Part shown: positions 1-10,688 of the stretch, one piece after another
Numbering within the stretch: the stretch's first letter is position 1
How the letters are laid out: the number at the start of each line of letters is the position of its first letter
Source of the DNA: Lepidodermella squamata
Taxonomy: Eukaryota; Gastrotricha
Reading direction: 5' to 3'
Assembly: GCA_047495785.1 (NCBI GenBank)
Contig: JBLDXI010000038.1
Span: forward strand, 682,001 to 746,000
Length of the DNA: 64,000 nt
Translations under genes and position numbers: made by a program
Notes under the pieces: model-generated
Databases searched by the model: none
What the model saw: the letters and a program-made list of their open reading frames with translations, nothing else
Told to the model about the DNA's origin: nothing

Positions 1-715
1 CTCATTCACAAACCAGCAAAGCATTTCAAGGCACAGCAATAATTAATTTAATCATATGCGCACAAAATGCTGATAAAACGGTGACGCAAGCCGAGGTTAC
101 AGCAGGCGAGCGCAGCAATGCCTTATGATCAAAACGAGGTGAATCCGATTATAGCCGTAAAAGGAGAGTGAAACGAGCCTAGTCGGCGCCAGTCAAGACT
201 TGTCGAAGCAAGAGTGAAACAAGGCGCAGCCAAGAGCAACGAGTATAGAGACGAGTTCAACGTTTCTCATTTTTTCGAGCCACAATTTTGATGTTTTATC
301 GAACGTATTATCGCTGTGCAAGAGACTCACTCATCGTGCAGCGAGTGACAAATTCTCTGAGCTGGACATGTTCGGCAAGGCGCCTGTGCTCCCTTGCAGC
401 AGAACATGTTATTGAAATGAGGTGAAAAACTCGCATTATATGAGGCGCACGTAAAAAACGGTCAATATTGAATCTTTGCTCTTTTTGAAGAAAGCAACAG
501 CAACGCTTATTCACCAATTCGCACCCCCGTTTTTTATCTGAGTAAAAAATACATGGGCCCTTTTCTTGGCGTGCGTCTCGTTTAGTCCTTTTTAAATGAT
601 GGCATCGGAATAAAGTTAGCGAACCGCTGATATAGTCCCTGAAAATTAGATGATGTGCTCTAATGATGTTGGATCACTCGTTTGATCGCCTTCGAAAACG
701 CTCCCCCGAGTAAAC
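1..715. other. No gene recognised
   Basis: I see no coding pattern, RNA gene or clear repeat here. Open frames are short and resemble no family. If the PSMC2 gene at 4576-5581 continues to lower coordinates, this stretch lies in or beyond its intron. Confidence 0.4.
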
Positions 716-2451
716 TTGAAATTAGATTTTTCTATATATTATATTATATATTATATATCCGAAATAAATAATCGAATATTAAATTTTGTTAGCGACCGAT
801 TAATGTCGGCTAGACTAAAGATCTATCGTGAGACCTTCAGCGTCATAGTAGTATATGCACCCGCGGCGAATGATGTGAAATTACTGGACAAATTTATCTC
901 TGACTAACAGCTGGAATAGAACAGATTGGTGACACTGAATGGACAAGTTAAAAGCCAGAAAAACTCAAAGAAAAAGTTGTCGGCGAACACACTAATCCAA
1001 TAGGAAACCCAAAAGGCAACTGCTGGGTTGAATTTGCGGCTAGTAATAATGTGTGCTTTGTAAACTCATTTTTTCCTAATTGCGGATACTCTTGGGTGTC
1101 AGGTGACGGTAAAACCGATCGCTAATTGATTACGTACCAACTCCAACTGAGAACAAGCAATTATTCCACTCGTGTCATATTGTTGAAGAACCTGTTTTGG
1201 GATCTGATCATCGGTTAGTAGTTGCTAAACTAAAACTCCCGTATTACAATAGACCCAAAGCACTTAGCTCTGGAAAAATTCTGAACAATAACAGTCTACG
1301 TGCCAGTAATTATCAAGCTGTTTTCAATGAAAAAATCACTGATCTTCGCACTTCGAAAGTCAGTGATGAAGCATCGACATCTACTAGCCTGAGCGCTCAA
1401 TACAAAAATATGAAAACACGCTACTTTCAGCCACTAGAATCGCGTGCGGTGAGCAAGCAAGAAAACTTTTCAACCCAAAACCACCCTGGTGGTGTAAACA
1501 GGCAGCCGAGGCTGTCAAAACAGCCAAAGCCAGCTATCCGCAGTACCAGAAATATCTGATAATTAAGGAAGTGAATAACAAAGTTCGAGACTGGAAGAAA
1601 AAATTGTTGCAAAAACTAGAGAACGATTTCAACATTAGGGAATTACAAGATTTCAACGATTTGAATGAAGGAAATGACTGGAAAAATTTACGAAAATGTT
1701 GGGCTTAAGTTAAAAAACTACGAAACAAGAAAAGCGGCGGCCCAAATAATGGTAACCCCAGAGATGCTGAAAGCCATGGATGACGCCGGTATTGAATGGC
1801 TTGCTCAAATTCTAAATCAGGCTTGGTCGACTAAGACCATCCCTGAGGAGTGGTCGACGGCGATCATAGCACCATTTTATAAGAATAAGGGCGAAAAATC
1901 AGATTGCAAAAATTATTGCGGCATCAGTTTGCAGAGTGGTGTCGGTAAATTATACGCGATCATTCTGGAACGCAAATTGTGAAGCTTAATTGGCGCAGGA
2001 ATTTCAAAAAGTCAATTTGGTTTTCAACCGAGGAAAGGCTGTAGGGACTGCATTTTTGTGCTTCGAAGACTTATTGAAATAGTTAATCGCGCTGCGGCGG
2101 TAAGGAAATGCATTTGGTTTTCATTGACCTGGTAAAAAGCTTTTATAAATGTAACAAAGTAGCAGTCAAAATAAATGATCAACTCTCGGACTTCTTTGTG
2201 GTGAAGAGGGGCTTACGGCAGAGCTGTCCCTTTTCTCCGCTACTCTTCATCGCAACGTTCGATAAAATCTGCCGAAAATTGATGGACACCCAGGGTGGCT
2301 TCCCCATTTTAATAGTGAACAATTTCTGAACCTGCTTTCGCGGATGATGGAACTTTAATCATGAAGAAATTAAATTATTACTCGGTGTTTTCAATAAGGC
2401 ATGTGCGGAACTAGGTTTGAACTAGGTTTGAATTAGTAAAACTCAATACAT
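716..2451 (+). mobile_element. Decayed RTE-like LINE (endonuclease plus RT fragments)
   Basis: The three plus-strand frames together give the order of an APE-type non-LTR retrotransposon. An endonuclease N-terminal part (716-905) carries the pattern SDRLMSARLKI followed by VVYAP. A middle part near 1000-1180 has the NPKGNCWVEFAASNN pattern. The endonuclease C-terminus at 1197 starts GSDHRLVVAKLKL, matching the catalytic SDH motif. RT fragments at 1740-1980 (IPEEWSTAIIAPFYKNKG) and 2108-2330 (KRGLRQSCPFSPLLF) follow. The frame changes several times and contains stops, so this is a dead copy. It stops at about 2451 where another sequence begins. The tail at 2369-2451 is repeated at 38194-38275, where the same family continues into the RT C-terminus. 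Clade assignment (RTE-like) is by motif memory only. Confidence 0.8.
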
Positions 2452-2472
2452 GATTGAATTAATAGAAATTGA

Positions 2473-3083
2473 CCGGCTGTGAGCCCACGTCGACACCTTG
2501 ACATCGACGGTGAGCAATCTGACAACAACGGTGAGCGATCTGTCGCGGCGAACTAATAGAATCGAGGGATGAGGGATACCCCTCTGGTCGAGTTTGGATG
2601 GCGGTATCCCCGAAATGCCACGAGAAACCGAGCAGCCCCTTATTGACACGATCTTCGAGTGTGTGCCGATGCTGTGCGGCGTACCAATGTCGTGCCAGCG
2701 TTTCGGGCCCCCTCGAAGGAATGCAGAAGGAGCCGCAGAAGGAGCACCCAGAATATGGATCTCGAGGTACCTACCGCCCCACAAGCAGGTGATACACAAG
2801 GCCCTTCATGAGCAGCTAGCGAAAATTATTAGTGAGAAATTTAACTCGGCCGAGTTAAATTATCAAATAAACGGCAACAAACTCGTCACTCAGCAGTTCG
2901 GATCATTTGTCTCCAAATCGGCAATCGAGAAATCGAGCAGCTGCCTAACAACGGCGGTCAACAGCCTCAGCGTGACCGATGGGCAAATCGCTCAAAGGCC
3001 GACGAGGCTCAACAGGCTGCGGCAAACAGACGCCAACAGCAGACGCGTCAACAACAACCACCGCAGCAACATCAACAGCCTAT

Positions 3084-3142
<59 letters not shown>

Positions 3143-3364
3143 ACAACCAGGCCGCAGCAAGAGGCCGCTCGGACGGCACCGCTCGGACGGCACCTTCAAT
3201 CGAAACAACGAAATGGGCGATAATGATGACTACTTCGACGACAACGTGGACAAAGGCAACCTCAACCGCAACAACAACTACCAGCAGCAGCAGCAGTGAC
3301 CCCCACTCTTAACCGTACGAATAAGCGCCCCGTGGAAACAACAAAATAGCAGGCTCACAGCCGG
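2473..3364 (+). mobile_element. ORF1-like retroelement insertion with 13-bp inverted ends
   Basis: A plus-strand reading frame beginning near 2490 starts with a heptad-like stretch (TSTVSNLTTTVSDLSRR) that looks like a coiled coil. After an in-frame stop it continues as a domain with APRIWISRYLPPHKQVIHKAL and NYQINGNKLV, then a Gln/Asn-rich tail with a long glycine run. Coiled coil, RNA-binding-like domain and basic low-complexity tail is the layout of LINE ORF1 proteins, so I infer an ORF1 remnant. The block is bounded by a perfect 13-bp inverted repeat (CCGGCTGTGAGCC at 2473-2485, complement at 3352-3364). It interrupts the RTE-like LINE upstream. The frame shifts between 3140 and 3200, so it is probably not functional. 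Confidence 0.45.
3088..3138 (+). repeat. (GGC)17 microsatellite
   Basis: Seventeen uninterrupted GGC triplets. In the frame that reads Gln-rich on the 5' side they encode polyglycine; the other frames give polyalanine or polyarginine. The run sits inside the ORF1-like segment. Confidence 0.95.
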
Positions 3365-3543
3365 CCACGAAATACTGAATCCAGCGCTAAGGCGCCAAGT
3401 ATGAACTACAAAATGCCTATTTTGTAACACTAAATGCTCCGTCTAAAGTTGAAACCATGATTAAATTAATTACTATTCTAGCCTGGAATATTTTTAAATT
3501 TAGCTCTGAATCATATCCTGATAAGACGACCTAGCTCTTGTAA

Positions 3544-3920
3544 AACTAGTATCAGTAGAAGAAATAGAACCAATTGTAAAGAAAGCTAAATCTAGTTCAT
3601 GTGCGGGCATAGATCAAATCGACTACGAATGTCTCAAATTAGACGGATGCAAGCAAGGTTTATATCCTTTCTTAGCCATATTATACACGAGTATCCTGGA
3701 AACAGGCGAATGCCGAGAGTGCTAGCGCAGAGCATAACTGATTCCAATACACAAAAAGAGTAGCCGTTTAGACCCGAAAATTTCAACAACCTCCTATCTG
3801 TGTTTCTCGAGCATTCTAGAGATAATTGTGCATGGCTAAAGAAATACTGCGACTTGAACAGTTCGGGTTTACTTCAAAAATAGGCACTGTAGACGCGTGC
3901 ATTGAGCTTTGATAACATGG
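3544..3920 (+). mobile_element. LINE reverse-transcriptase fragment
   Basis: The plus strand reads VEEIEPIVKKAKSSSCAGID followed by QIDYECLKL, the usual start of a LINE RT domain (a variant of the SSAPGPDGI pattern). Further on it reads LEQFGFTSKIGTVDACIEL in another frame, matching the QFGF region of RT. Frameshifts and stops show it is a remnant. It may be the continuation of the ORF1-like element just upstream, or an unrelated copy. Confidence 0.6.
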
Positions 3921-4575
3921 CTGAGGTTGTCAATGCGAACACGAAAGAATTGCCACGTTTTTACCCAACATGATCAATCGGTTCACCTCATATTTGCCGC
4001 CAAATACGTATCATTTCCTATTTAATTCTTATTTGGTTAGTAACTAAACCTGCGCTGGCGGATTCTGAGGCAAAACAAGAAAAACGTGGTAATTCGAAAC
4101 ATCGTCTGACAGTCCCCGCAGCAAACCTTCTAATCAAAATCACAAATCGCATATCAACAGACAGCTAAGAACACAAGCATTCGAACGGTGAAAATATTTC
4201 GCTATTATCACCAATGGCATCAGAGATATCGCGGGGACAAACTGTTCAGTTGATGCATTGACGAATAGTTTGAAAAACTTATATTGATCATGGAAAACTC
4301 TAGCTTGACGATTATTTTATGCTTCGAAGTTCTAGACTGAGTAATAATAAAGGAATAAGGTCATTCCTTTTCCTATTTCCTATTCCTTTCAAGATAAATG
4401 AACGACGAGTCGAATGGTATCAAGATTAGCCATCATAGCCATCAAAGCAGCTGAGAAACTTAACTTCACTGTTTACCAGTGAAAACTTCCTCGAGAAAAA
4501 TTAGCGCCCCAATAAGTTACAATAAATCGCGCAGCACCACTATTCACTTGTTAAAGGTCAAAGCAAATTAATTAC
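3921..4575. other. Probable PSMC2 intron sequence, no gene seen
   Basis: AT-rich sequence without recognisable coding potential. It begins, on the minus strand, with a GT donor directly after the PSMC2 coding exon (GTAATT), so at least its right part is intronic. Confidence 0.4.
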
Positions 4576-5581
4576 CTGGTCGAGTGAGGGCGGGGTCGAG
4601 GGTGTCAGGTCTGTTGGTGGCCATAAGCACCTTGATGTTACCGCGAGGGTCGAAGCCGTCGAGCTGGTTGATCAACTCGAGCATAGTACGCTGCACTTCG
4701 TTGTCACCACCAGCGCCGTCGTCGAAACGCGCACCGCCGATCGCGTCGATTTCATCGAAAAAGATGATGCAGGCCTTCTTGCCGCGCGCCATCTCGAACA
4801 GTTCACGAACCATGCGCGCACCCTCGCCAACGTATTTCTGAACGAGTTCAGAGCCGATAACACGGATGAAGCAAGCGTCGGTTCGGTTTGCGACAGCTCG
4901 CGCACACAGCGTCTTGCCCGTACCAGGCGGGCCGTAGCAAAGAACACCCTTCGGCGGTTCGATACCGAGGTTGACGAAACGTTCCGGGTGGAGAAGCGGC
5001 AGTTCAACGACCTCGCGCAGCTTTTCAATCTGCTCCTTGCAACCACCGACATCCGCATACGTGATATCAGGCTTCTCTTCGACCTGCATCATCGTAACGG
5101 TTGGGTCGATTTTAGGCGGGAGAGGCAGGTGGATCTGGTACTTGTTACGATCGACACCAACTCGCATGCCCTCCTCGATATCGGTCGGCGCAACATTCTC
5201 GCTGAGTTCGACCACGAATTTCGCGAACTGCTTAACATTAATGATGTAACGCGGTTCGTCTGGATTGGTGTTGATGATTTTCGTACAGCGAGCGACTTGT
5301 AGCGGCTGTTCGGTCTGCAGCACTTGTTTATCGGCAGCCAAATCCCAGAGAGCGGGCGAGGCAAGACCAGTATCGGACTCTTTAATACCCGATAGTTCGT
5401 TCACCTTCTTCACTAGACCGTCGATTTCTTCCTGGCATTTTTTAATCGAACGGGTGTACATGCCAACGCCATATGTCTTCAAAATTTCAATGTCACCAGC
5501 GTCGAGAGCCTGGATCGGCTTTTCCTCTTCTTCCTTAACCTCATTCGTCTTACGCATGTCGTCCCCCAGGTAGTCAGGCAT
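4576..5581 (-). CDS. PSMC2: 26S proteasome regulatory ATPase Rpt1 (PSMC2), 5' coding exon
   Basis: This is one of six AAA ATPases of the 19S base, which unfold ubiquitinated substrates and open the 20S gate. The protein begins [20 protein letters not shown] as in animal Rpt1. It has an N-terminal coiled coil, an OB-fold region ending in [15 protein letters not shown], and the AAA domain: Walker A GPPGTGKT near residue 215, Walker [10 protein letters not shown] near 275, and sensor/arginine-finger region [13 protein letters not shown] near 325. The exon encodes about 335 residues of an expected ~433 and ends at a GT donor after the codons for TRP (CCAG, then GTAATT), in phase 1. The last ~98 residues are not found downstream in the minus-strand direction, so they lie outside the window or are missing. 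All catalytic motifs seen are intact. Confidence 0.95.
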
Positions 5582-5772
5582 TCTGAATATAGGAGATTAA
5601 CACCAAATATAATAAAACCTAGTAAAAGAATTCAGTGTAAGTCGACAAAATTTTAATAATTGAACAGTGACCAGGCAGCGCCATGTCAAAATAGAAACCG
5701 TATATCAAACTTGAACCAATGTTAGTTACCCTGATTTTAGTACTCCGGTGAAAATTAGAAAAGGTCTTGACT

Positions 5773-6594
5773 TCATTCGTCCTTCAGACTAGGGTCGAGT
5801 TGAAACATACACTCGGCTAGTTCGTGACCATCAAGCCAGAAGGATGCGTTGCATTTGAGCTCCGGATCGTTGTCCCGAGGGCGCCGCTTAGATGTCTTCT
5901 TCCCACCAAGACTCTCCGTAATAATCGAATGCAGAGTGTAGCCCGTCCGCGCGAATACGTGATGTTTTTGCGATGGTAGCTGAACAGCAGCGCACCAGTC
6001 GTTCCACCCATCGCCGACGTACCATATTTCCGGCTCGCCAAACTGTCTGAATTCGTTGATTATCCGACTGATTTCCGAGCCTTTGCATAAATTCTCGGGG
6101 CAATCTTGCGTAGGACATGAGCCAGACATCGCCCGAGTCGCCTGTTCCTCCTTCGGACTCACCCGCAGACGACCAACTTCATCGAATTCAGCATGATTGG
6201 TTATCACACACGTAAAATATTGCCGTAATTTATTCGCCTCTAGAGCCGTTTCGATGAACAGAGTATTGGCATCAGAAAGAACCATAAGCCGATGATCAGA
6301 TCTGGCGGCTAATTTGCGTATAAGCTCGGGAATGCCGTTTATGAAGGGTAGGGTGGCTAAAGCGCGGCAAAATTCGTCCTTCTGAACAGAATGATCCACA
6401 TGTAAGTGATCAAAGATTTTGTTCATATGCCCAAGCCATGAGCCGCCCGTATACGTGATTGGGACTGGCTTGCCATTCGTCAGCATCGGGAATATGTGCT
6501 CATCACTGTTGCAGTTGATCAATGTGTGGTCGAAGTCGAAAATGACTAAACGTTTACAAGTATTGGTCGAGCCACCATTGCTTGACTCGGTCAT
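5773..6594 (-). CDS. PHOSPHO1/2-like HAD phosphatase, copy A (intronless)
   Basis: A haloacid dehalogenase-superfamily phosphatase of the PHOSPHO1/PHOSPHO2 group. Known members hydrolyse small phosphomonoesters such as phosphocholine, phosphoethanolamine or pyridoxal phosphate. About 273 residues, the usual family length. Motif I is DFDHTLINCNSD (nucleophile and acid Asp), motif II is MVLSDANTLF, and the Mg-binding motif IV is YVGDGWNDWCAA. A Cys-rich CPTQDCPENLCKG segment is typical of the group. I chose the Met of MTESSNGG because the other local copies start 5-18 residues before the KRLVIFDFD core; an in-frame Met 11 codons upstream (6627) is possible. Unlike copies B, D and E it has no intron after the CKG codons. 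It is the only copy on this side of the 35-kb transposon block. Confidence 0.93.
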   Translation of the reverse strand: MTESSNGGSTNTCKRLVIFDFDHTLINCNSDEHIFPMLTNGKPVPITYTGGSWLGHMNKIFDHLHVDHSVQKDEFCRALATLPFINGIPELIRKLAARSDHRLMVLSDANTLFIETALEANKLRQYFTCVITNHAEFDEVGRLRVSPKEEQATRAMSGSCPTQDCPENLCKGSEISRIINEFRQFGEPEIWYVGDGWNDWCAAVQLPSQKHHVFARTGYTLHSIITESLGGKKTSKRRPRDNDPELKCNASFWLDGHELAECMFQLDPSLKDE

Positions 6595-6789
6595 TACAGG
6601 GTAAGAAAATTTCCTATACACAAACATGGAATTAAATTAAAACCAGGTCTCATGCGGCGATGACCTGACATCAGGTGGTGTCATTGCCACTCTTTCCCGC
6701 TACGATAAAGCGGAAGCAACCAGAATTGGAAAGATATTAAATGCGCGAGGCGATACCCGGTATGCAAGATAGAAAGGGCTTTACACATA

Positions 6790-7832
6790 CAGGGTGTTCA
6801 AGAAATAATATCTAATCTAATTATACAATGAACTTTAACCAGACAGCACGCGATAAATATTTTCAAATTTTGAAAGAAACTGGACGGCGAGTGCTTTGAG
6901 TTTTTGAACTAGTTCAAAAACCCGTCTTTCCTCAATACTTTCGCGCCAATATTCAGTCTTTTTTAGGGACAAAGTATTTAAACCCTTAAACCTGAAAAAT
7001 TGAAGTTTAGTAAGTTCAGTAAGACGAGCAAGCAAACGCGTGCCCTGTTAGGAATTCACTGGTTCAAAGTTCAATGGTAAATAATTGTTGAACTATTTTT
7101 GGAGTTGGACATTGGCCAGAAGAAACGTGATATTTTTCCCAAAGTCGCGCTGTCATAGGTCATAGCAGAAAATTATTTTTCATGATAACCGGAATTTTTT
7201 TTTGCTTGAAATTTGCCCAAATCATGCAATTTTTAAATTCAACATATGAAATAAGATTTGAAATATGAAAAAGTAAATCAACGGAGAATAGGATGACAAT
7301 TTTAAAGGACCGGAAGATCATGAATATTTCTTTTTATCAGTATTGGGTGAAAACAGTAGGTTTTCTACCGTGTCGAGGTATGATAGGCTAGGGTTTTCCA
7401 CGGGTCGAAAATCGAGGATCGACCTGGCCCGTCAGTAAATATCTTCAAACAGACCGAGCGGAGAAATATGGCACACTAACCCAGTTACACCTCATCCCGC
7501 CCACGCCATAATTATTGGCGCACTTCTCAACTAACCAGCTATTTTTGGCAGAGGGGACCACCAGTGGTAATTTTGATGCTTGGTACTTGGTAAAACGGAT
7601 AAAACCGTCCAGGCAGAAAACTGCGTTTTGAGTATTAAAATTGCATTTTTTTCATTTGTTTTTTCTTTCTCTTAATCCGGCACACGATAAAAAAACATGC
7701 TAGAAGCAGACGTAAAACGACGAGGTCAAGGTTTGATGTCAAAGTGGAAATAGGTCGCTGTCATCAATCGCGTGTCGTCTGGCCAAAGTTCAATTCCAAA
7801 AATAGCCCAACTATTATTTCTTGAACACCCTG
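6790..7832. mobile_element. TA-flanked MITE, family M1, copy 1
   Basis: The ends are perfect inverted repeats (CAGGGTGTTCAAGAAATAAT at 6790-6809, complement at 7813-7832). Both ends are flanked by TA (6788-6789 and 7833-7834), as for Tc1/mariner-type insertions. No transposase frame is present, so it is non-autonomous. A second copy lies at 11856-12621, with the internal sequence inverted relative to this one. Confidence 0.85.
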
Positions 7833-7885
7833 TAGTTATAGAAACAAATGCGCAAATATTAAAAAGAAGTGAACACTATAGTGCA

Positions 7886-8912
7886 GATCGAGCCATTTGT
7901 ACAACAAAACATTCAGCAATACATGATAATTTGATACTATTACTGTTGTTACTGTTACTCTAACTGTAACCATATTTGCACATTTCAAAGGTAGATTCGT
8001 GATTTCAAGCAGCCCGAAGCACAAATACGTCTCACGAGCAAATATTCATTGCGTTGAACTTCATCACAATTACATGGTAGTCGAGCGTTTTTAATATAAA
8101 ATAAAAACTAATAAAAACAAAATCCGAGAAATTCACATCAATATTATGGCAAAATTAGTGATACAAATAGTGTATCAAACGCGCATTTCCAGAGTGGGCA
8201 TACAACAATATCTGCAGCATATAAGAGGTTGAGCTACGATATAATAGCCTCTTAGTAAAGCGAGATTGCACTGACTCTAGTTCTTCAATATCTTCTAGGA
8301 GACGGGGAATAATTGGAAAGACAGTAGTCGAGGAGTGAAAATGTATGATTTGTGTACGCCTGAAGCACAACGATTTGGATACTCTAATACGATCATGCAG
8401 CTTGACACTAACTTAGAAATCACGGACAGTAGTAACGCGATTGCAACGATATCAACTTCTTTCGAGAGATCAATATATATAGAACAATCACATTTAGCAT
8501 TGGCGTGTTTCCACATATATCTCACGCCATATCGAGACATCTCACCCTGTAGCAACAAGAATAGACCGATAACGCGCAAGTTTCTCAATGAGAATCGCTG
8601 GTGGATTGTAAGGTCCACCATAGGTTTTTCTTTCATTCCAACAAACAAAGGTGAAAAAATATTCTATAAGTAAACTGTTCTTTGTTATACGCACCAGCAA
8701 ATATTTTCTGAAAACTTCTGCTTTTCATCGATTCATTTTCATACACATAGCCGGTATAGCAGGTCGGGAATTAAATCGAAGCCATCAGTAGTTATAAAGA
8801 TCCCCAATCTTGCTGTTTGACAGTAAGTTCTTATCATACGCCATGCTGTCTCACACTCATCCGGTTTTCAGTTGTAAAGGCAACTAGCAGTTTTGTGGCG
8901 AGCATAATCCGA
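7886..8912 (-). mobile_element. 1-kb interspersed repeat with LINE RT tail, copy 1
   Basis: This 1-kb segment recurs at about 18829-19826 with high similarity, starting at TGTACAACAAAACATTCAGC and ending near GCGAGCATAA. On the minus strand it reads LEDIEELESVQSRFTKRL and, one frame over, a PTLEMR pattern. That is the post-RT C-terminal region of CR1/Jockey-like LINEs. I therefore read it as a 5'-truncated LINE copy oriented to lower coordinates. The open frame at 8335-8673 on the other strand is only partly shared with copy 2 and is probably a shadow. Confidence 0.6.
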
Positions 8913-9479
8913 TGACGTGTTCCATTTTTTTTTACAAAATTAGCAAACAAGCGTTTGTTACGATTTGAGAGTCGCAGTATTCAGAAGTTATACACAACAT
9001 TTTACGTTTTTTGCGCAATTTAGGGTAAAGTGCCCCAAATCTGCAAAAAACTGCAGACTTTTGAAGTGATCTTTATCGAAGGCTGAAGCCTGCGGGATGT
9101 CACTCTTTAGCTGGCAGGGTGTCTTCACCCTCGAACTGCATGATTCCAAAAGGAAATTTTGGAAAAGCTCACCATTTTACATAAATTCAAAAACTGCAAA
9201 TTTTGAGCACTATACCCTACGCCGAGGCACCTCAAACAACAAGACTCCCTTATATAGCCCATGTAGAAAACGAGTGTAACAAAGATCAACAGATAAACCC
9301 AGGTCTCTATCCAGTCAGCAGACTCACCCGGAAGCAGCGTGGTCATAAAATAGAAGCGCCGCTCATCTTCTTCCCAACGTCACAGGTGCTTTGATCACCG
9401 CCTGTTTCTTGGACACCACCAAATAAGCCATCTGTTACATCGTAACAACTATCAGGCCGAATAGCGTCGACGAGGCTAT
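8913..9479. other. No gene recognised
   Basis: No family-like coding signal. A minus-strand frame near 9125-9346 has one hydrophobic stretch but nothing that identifies it. Confidence 0.35.
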
Positions 9480-10045
9480 ATCGGTGGAGATCGGTTCAGA
9501 CAGTCGCTAAACACTTGCGCGAACTCAACTAGTACGGCACGCATGGCGGCGGCGTCGGCGTCACTAAGACCTATCTTTGAGCGAGACTTAAGGTCTTCGA
9601 AGTCGTCCGGCACCGAGTCGGACGCGGAGGGCGGGGCGAACGAGAAGGATCAAACGGTAAGGTTGACCTCGGCCCGGTTCACGAACAGCAATACCGCCGA
9701 GAACAACGCGGTGCTCGTCGCCCCTCACGACAAGGACGGGCTGGTCGAGTGGGTCGAGGTTGGAGGCTAAAATAGCCTAGACCGAGTGCAGTGACAAAGA
9801 GTCAAAGAGTGTCCAAGCAACACCTAATATCGACATGCAGGCATGTGTGGTGGTCGAGGTGGGCGAGTTGAGCGGTAGTCATGCAGCCTTTAACCAACCG
9901 GCCATCGACGGTACTGAGACCCTAAGTGGCCGAACGGCGGCAAAAGACGGCGCCACTCGACACCGCGAAAGCGGAGATGTAGCAAACGACTACGGCCTTA
10001 TTGCACAGCAAGCGGTTCAGGCCGATGATCAAGTCGTGAAATGAT
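9480..10045 (-). mobile_element. Gypsy-like retropepsin/linker fragment
   Basis: Read on the minus strand, 9550-9720 gives FVNRAEVNL, then SFSFAPPSASDSVPDDF, then VLVEFAQVFSD. This matches, position by position, the pol linker of the Gypsy copy at 32211-32915 (FAPPSQSESFPDDV, LLAEFAPIFSD). Upstream (9840-10045) are retropepsin-like pieces: FHDLIIGLNRL and VDGRLVKGCMTT. Stops interrupt it, so it is a fragment. The plus-strand open frames at 9543-9770 and 9835-10044 are shadows of it. Confidence 0.65.
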
Positions 10046-10552
10046 CACGATATCACCTGAAAAACGTATTAAATAATCACTCGAAACAGTATTAAATGAT
10101 ACGGAAGGAGCATAGAGAATAGCATATAGAATAAAATGATAAGAGTAGAAACTCTCGCTATTTGAGACCCGCCAAGCGTCCCCTACAAAGCAGATGGCTT
10201 CAAAGCAGGATAAACCCATTTAATAAAGCGGTGCACATGCCACGCAACAATAAATCGAATTAATTACGATAAAATTATGCGTAATTTTTCTGAATATGGG
10301 ATAATCATAATTTTAAGAGCCCGGCTTATGAATTTTGAAACATTTTCGAAAAACGACTTTTTTGCCCAAATTGAGTTCTGAGCTACATTGCGGAGTTTTC
10401 ATCAAGTTTTCCTAAATTTTGTGTGTTAAAAGCTTGAATAGCTGACCGTCGTGTTAGTACATTGGTTGAAAATGTACTGTAGGCTGAGCCTGAGCGCCTG
10501 TTGGGAGGAATGTTTAGTGCGTTTATCCAGCTTTGAAGCCATCAGCCTTGTA
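10046..10552. other. No gene; one isolated MITE end
   Basis: No coding signal. Near 10165 the motif GAGACCCGCCAAGCG is a single copy of the terminal sequence of the MITE at 10553-10688. Confidence 0.35.
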
Positions 10553-10688
10553 TGGGACCCGCCAAGCGATTTCGACCGTATCTCTATCTTCAATCATTCG
10601 AAAATAACGTGTTTTGCAATAATTATTAAGCGTCAGCTGTTGTCTTTTCAAATGACTAGACATGGCCGAAATCGCTTGGCGGGTCTCA
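10553..10688. mobile_element. Small MITE, family M2, copy 1
   Basis: A 136-bp unit with inverted ends: GACCCGCCAAGCGATTTCG at 10556-10574 and its complement near 10667-10685. A diverged copy of the family lies at 55357-55505. No coding capacity. Confidence 0.65.

Noticed and set aside
2979-3299. Polyarginine-containing open frame at the GGC repeat
   Set aside because: It is another reading of the GGC run; the flanking sequence reads as ORF1-like or Gln-rich in other frames.
5089-5302. Overlapping plus-strand antisense gene at PSMC2
   Set aside because: No conserved domain and fully explained by codon structure of the opposite strand.
4672-5364. Several open frames on both strands overlapping PSMC2
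   Set aside because: They are shadows of the GC-rich conserved PSMC2 exon.
8335-8673. 112-codon plus-strand frame
   Set aside because: In the second copy of the repeat the frame is interrupted, and the minus strand carries LINE-like patterns.
9543-10044. Two plus-strand frames with protein-like composition
   Set aside because: The opposite strand encodes a Gypsy retropepsin/linker fragment that aligns with another copy, so these are shadows.
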